Under the pieces are notes generated by a model. The model was not told the DNA's origin and searched no databases. It worked only from the letters and a program-made list of their open reading frames with translations. From contig NZ_NVPR01000001.1 in the NCBI RefSeq assembly GCF_002551815.1, positions 15,359 to 60,278 on the forward strand: DNA of 44,920 nucleotides, in the 5' to 3' direction. The stretch's first letter is position 1. Each line of letters opens with the position of its first letter. Both the position numbers and the translations under genes were made by a program. The DNA is from Bacillus sp. AFS098217. Its GTDB lineage: Bacteria > Bacillota > Bacilli > Bacillales > Bacillaceae_G. Positions 41,990-44,920 of this stretch are shown here, in pieces.

Positions 41990-43432
41990 TTACATCTGAT
42001 CCATATATACTGTCTTCACTCTTGTATAGAATTCTGCAGCCGTTTTTCCTTGCTCACGCGGTCCATCGCTTGAATTTTTCATTCCTCCAAACGGAACCTG
42101 TGGTTCTGCTCCCGCAGTTTCCGAGTTCACATGAACCATGCCAACTTCCATATCATCGATAAATTGTTGAGCAAGACTAAGATTATTTGTACAGATTGAT
42201 GCACTCAGTCCATATTCGGTATCATTAGCTAATTGAATGGCTTCTTGATAATTTTTCACCTTAAATAAACAAATAACAGGACCAAAGATCTCTTCTTTCG
42301 CAATCCGAGCCTCTCTAGACACGTCCTCAAAAATAGTAGGCGGAACATAATAACCTTGTTTCAATTCATGTTCTTCTAATTCATTTCCTCCGCAAATTAA
42401 GGTCCCTTCTTTTTTACCTTCCTCAATCATTGATAAAATAGACTGATATTGCGAATCAGATACACATGGTCCCATAAAAGTATTATCTTCTAATGGATTT
42501 CCAATCTTAAGAGCTTCCGTACGTAATACTAACTGATTTCGAAATTCCTCATAAATATCTTCTTCAATTATGATCCTACTTGTCGCCGTGCATTTCTGTC
42601 CTGTGGACATAAATGCACCCTTAATTGCAATATCTACTGACTTATCAATATCTGCATCATTTAATACAACTAATGGGTTTTTCCCTCCCATTTCTAGTTG
42701 TACTTTTTTCCCAGTAGCAATCGCCTTTTCTTGAATCATTTTTCCGATACCATTGGATCCTGTAAAAGATATTGCTTTTATGTCTGGATTTTCTGTTAGC
42801 TCCGTTCCAACTACTGATCCCTTCCCAAATATACAGTTGATAACTCCACTAGGAATTCCTGCTTCATGAAAAGCATTTACTAAGTGATATACTGATTTTG
42901 GTGTAATTTCAGCAGGTTTTATAACAACTGTATTTCCATAAATAAGAGCCGGGGCCATTTTCCATGCAGGGATGGCAATTGGAAAATTCCATGGCGTAAT
43001 TAATCCCACTGGGCCAATCGGCACCCGCTTACTGTAAAGCAGCGTTTTCGGATTAGCTGAAGGGATTATATCTCCAATTGGTTGAGTTGCTTCTCCCGCA
43101 TAATATTCTAAAATACTAATTGCTCGCTTTGTCTCCCCGATGCCCTCAGTAAGTGTCTTTCCTTCTTCCAGCGTTAAATCATAACCTATTTCTGTAACCC
43201 GCTCCTTTAAGATAGCTGCTGCTTTCCATAAATAGTTTGCACGTTGCTGAAATGATAAGCATTGCCAATCTAAAAATGCCTCTTTAGCCGATGCGATTGC
43301 TATTTGTGTATCCTCTACCGTACTTAGGGGAAATTCCCCAAGTACTTCTCCATTATGAGGATTATAATTTTTAGAATACTGACTTGAAATTGGTTCTTTC
43401 CACTGACCATTTATATAATTACAAAACTTCAC
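41990..43432 (-). CDS. gabD: Succinate/glutarate-semialdehyde dehydrogenase GabD
   Basis: A 480-residue aldehyde dehydrogenase. The cofactor and active-site motifs are [41 protein letters not shown] (catalytic Glu, about residue 248) and GQKCTATSR (catalytic Cys, about 282). It would oxidise succinate semialdehyde from GABA or glutarate semialdehyde from 5-aminovalerate with NAD(P)+. Given the glutarate hydroxylase downstream, the C5 activity is likely relevant here. The start is a GTG with GGAGGGAG upstream, 36 bases after the gabT stop. Together with gabT and the DUF3870 gene it forms the first transcription unit of the cluster. Confidence 0.93.
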   Translation of the reverse strand: MKFCNYINGQWKEPISSQYSKNYNPHNGEVLGEFPLSTVEDTQIAIASAKEAFLDWQCLSFQQRANYLWKAAAILKERVTEIGYDLTLEEGKTLTEGIGETKRAISILEYYAGEATQPIGDIIPSANPKTLLYSKRVPIGPVGLITPWNFPIAIPAWKMAPALIYGNTVVIKPAEITPKSVYHLVNAFHEAGIPSGVINCIFGKGSVVGTELTENPDIKAISFTGSNGIGKMIQEKAIATGKKVQLEMGGKNPLVVLNDADIDKSVDIAIKGAFMSTGQKCTATSRIIIEEDIYEEFRNQLVLRTEALKIGNPLEDNTFMGPCVSDSQYQSILSMIEEGKKEGTLICGGNELEEHELKQGYYVPPTIFEDVSREARIAKEEIFGPVICLFKVKNYQEAIQLANDTEYGLSASICTNNLSLAQQFIDDMEVGMVHVNSETAGAEPQVPFGGMKNSSDGPREQGKTAAEFYTRVKTVYMDQM

Positions 43433-43468
43433 TATACTCCCTCCAGCTTAACAATTAATTGTTCTTTA

Positions 43469-44791
43469 TTATTTAGATACGTTAGCAATTGCTGATTCAA
43501 GAATAGAAAGTCCTTCTTCAAGTTGTTCATCTGTTATAACAAGCGGTGGTAAGAAACGAAGTATATTTCCATAAACCCCAGCACTTATCGTAATTAAGCC
43601 TTTACTATGTGTTTCTTGCATAACAGTTTTAACCTCTTCACTTGCAGGCTCTTTTGTATTACGATCTTTCACAAGTTCAATAGCCATCATAGCACCGAGA
43701 CCCCTAACGTCCCCAATCACATCATATTTGTCCTTCCAACTATTAAATGCATCCATCATACGCTGACCAATAATTTGAGCACGCTTCACTAAATTTTCTT
43801 CTTCAATTACGTCTAAAACTGCTAAAGCAGCTGCACAAGAAACTGGGCTTCCTGAGAAAGTACCCCCAAGTTGTCCAGGACCTGGTGCATCCATTAACTC
43901 AGCCCGTCCTGTAACAGCACTAAGTGGCATCCCTGCCGCAATTGATTTTGAAAATGTCATTAAATCAGGTGCTACACCGAAGGAATCCATTGCAAATAAA
44001 CTTCCTGTACGAGCAAATCCCGTTTGAATTTCATCCGCAATCATCAAAATTCCATATTTATCGCAAAGGTCTCTTACCCCTTGTACAAAAGTAGCAGTTG
44101 GTACAATAAAACCGCCCTCTCCTTGAAGTGGTTCTAAAATAATTGCGGCAATATTATCACTGGCAACTTCCTCTAACATAAAACGTTCGAAATAATCCAA
44201 AATCTTTTGATCCACTTCTTCTTTTGTCATTCCTTCTTCTGCACGATAATAATACGGATATGGAAGTTTATACACATCTGGGGCAAATGGTCCAAATCCA
44301 TGTTTATAAGGTTTCACTTTACTCGTAAGAGACATTGTCATGAATGTACGTCCATGATATGCACGTTCAAATGAAACAATAGCACTTCGCCCCGTAGCCT
44401 TACGCGCTATTTTCACCGCATTTTCTACTGCTTCTGCACCGCTATTTGCAAACATTGTTTTCTTTGGAAAATCTCCCGGTGTAAGCTCATTAAATCTCTC
44501 AGCTAACGCAATATAACTTTCGTATGGAGCAACGTGAAAACAACTATGAACGGAGTTTGCAACCTGCTCTTGAATCGCCTTAACTACTTTCGGATGACAA
44601 TGACCAACATTTTGCATGCCAATTCCACCCGCAAAGTCTATTAATTCGTTTCCATCTACATCTGTAATAATGGCCCCTTTCGCAGATTGAACATATAAAT
44701 GAGTAATATTATATGGACCTGCAGGCACCGCATTATTTCTTCTCTCATGTAAAATATCAGATTTTGTCGTTACAATATTTTCTTTTAACAT
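43469..44791 (-). CDS. gabT: 4-aminobutyrate / 5-aminovalerate aminotransferase GabT
   Basis: A 440-residue class-III PLP aminotransferase: DFAGGIGMQNVGHCHP, FANSGAEAVENAVKIARKATGR, SFERAYHGRTFMTMSLT, ILEPLQGEGGF, ADEIQTGFARTG (cofactor Asp) and TFSKSIAAGMPL with the PLP lysine. GTFSGSPVSCAAALAVL closes the site. It transfers the amino group of GABA, and probably of 5-aminovalerate (a lysine breakdown product), to 2-oxoglutarate. AAAGGGG lies seven bases before the ATG. The family B repeat lies about 50 bases upstream and no convincing promoter, sigma-54 type or other, is visible in the 129 bases before the window end, so the promoter may lie beyond. First gene of the gabT-gabD-DUF3870 run. 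Confidence 0.94.
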   Translation of the reverse strand: MLKENIVTTKSDILHERRNNAVPAGPYNITHLYVQSAKGAIITDVDGNELIDFAGGIGMQNVGHCHPKVVKAIQEQVANSVHSCFHVAPYESYIALAERFNELTPGDFPKKTMFANSGAEAVENAVKIARKATGRSAIVSFERAYHGRTFMTMSLTSKVKPYKHGFGPFAPDVYKLPYPYYYRAEEGMTKEEVDQKILDYFERFMLEEVASDNIAAIILEPLQGEGGFIVPTATFVQGVRDLCDKYGILMIADEIQTGFARTGSLFAMDSFGVAPDLMTFSKSIAAGMPLSAVTGRAELMDAPGPGQLGGTFSGSPVSCAAALAVLDVIEEENLVKRAQIIGQRMMDAFNSWKDKYDVIGDVRGLGAMMAIELVKDRNTKEPASEEVKTVMQETHSKGLITISAGVYGNILRFLPPLVITDEQLEEGLSILESAIANVSK

Positions 44792-44841
44792 TCAGCATAC
44801 CCCTTTTACTCTATCGTTTTAAAATTCTCTTCCCACTTAAA

Positions 44842-44920
44842 CCTATATAAATCCATTTTAATTTTTCGACATCTAAATCCCTGCGATGCAGAATAAAAAG
44901 TAACCTACACTCGTTTGCTC
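44842..44920 (+). repeat. ~195-bp dispersed repeat (family B), copy 3, cut by window end
   Basis: Starts CCTATATAAATCC and matches copies 1 and 2 through ACATCTAAATCCCTG and ACACTCGTTTGCTC to the last base. Same orientation as the copy at 38436-38634. Confidence 0.78.

Noticed and set aside
44792-44920. Sigma-54 promoter before gabT, as known for some Bacillus gab operons
   Set aside because: No TGGCAC-N5-TTGCA match was found in the visible 129 bases; it may lie outside the window.

Overview
This window is chromosomal DNA of a Firmicute, almost certainly of the Bacillus cereus group. The base composition is low-GC, ribosome binding sites are strong AGGAGG types, and there are several copies of a ~155-bp repeat that closely resembles the group's bcr1 element. 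The gene content also fits: HemAT, bacterial NO synthase, a second SodA, SwrC/YerP, and a gab cluster with CsiD/LhgO. I see no rRNA, tRNA, prophage, transposase or CRISPR array.

Layout. 1-2.5 kb: a TRIC/UPF0126 membrane protein and the haem aerotaxis sensor HemAT. 2.5-14.4 kb: an envelope glycosylation region with two GT39-like membrane transferases, three GT2 enzymes, a DUF2304 partner, a flippase and a YfhO/CsbB-like pair, interrupted by a YkhA-type thioesterase. 14.4-22 kb: a TetR/SDR pair with duplicated operators, an ABC-F ATPase, and a divergent TetR/SwrC-type RND exporter. 22-27 kb: MsrAB, an AI-2E-family protein, and a LytS/LytT two-component system followed by a 25-codon hydrophobic ORF where lrgAB might be expected. 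27-34.6 kb: an MFS transporter behind a PyrR-type attenuator, NO synthase, Mn/Fe-SOD, an AmiS/UreI channel with a cre-like site, GalE, and a haemolysin-III/PAQR protein whose promoter carries a 17-bp perfect inverted repeat, divergent from a DUF1836 protein. 34.6-38.1 kb: a SUKH protein, an ECF-like sigma factor overlapping an unknown cytosolic protein, and the helicase DbpA.

38.4-44.9 kb: a GABA / 5-aminovalerate to glutarate to 2-oxoglutarate catabolic cluster (gabT, gabD, a DUF3870 gene, a cysteine-rich 58-aa ORF, glaH/csiD, lhgO). It is enclosed by two same-orientation copies of a ~195-bp repeat. Inside it, two homologous hairpin elements with compensating base changes each sit just upstream of a ribosome binding site, one before the small Cys-rich ORF and one before glaH. 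They look like tandem transcription attenuators and are the most novel-looking structure in the window.

All product calls come from reading motifs, lengths and neighbours; no database search was run. Names of small ORFs and regulatory sites are inferences unless stated otherwise.
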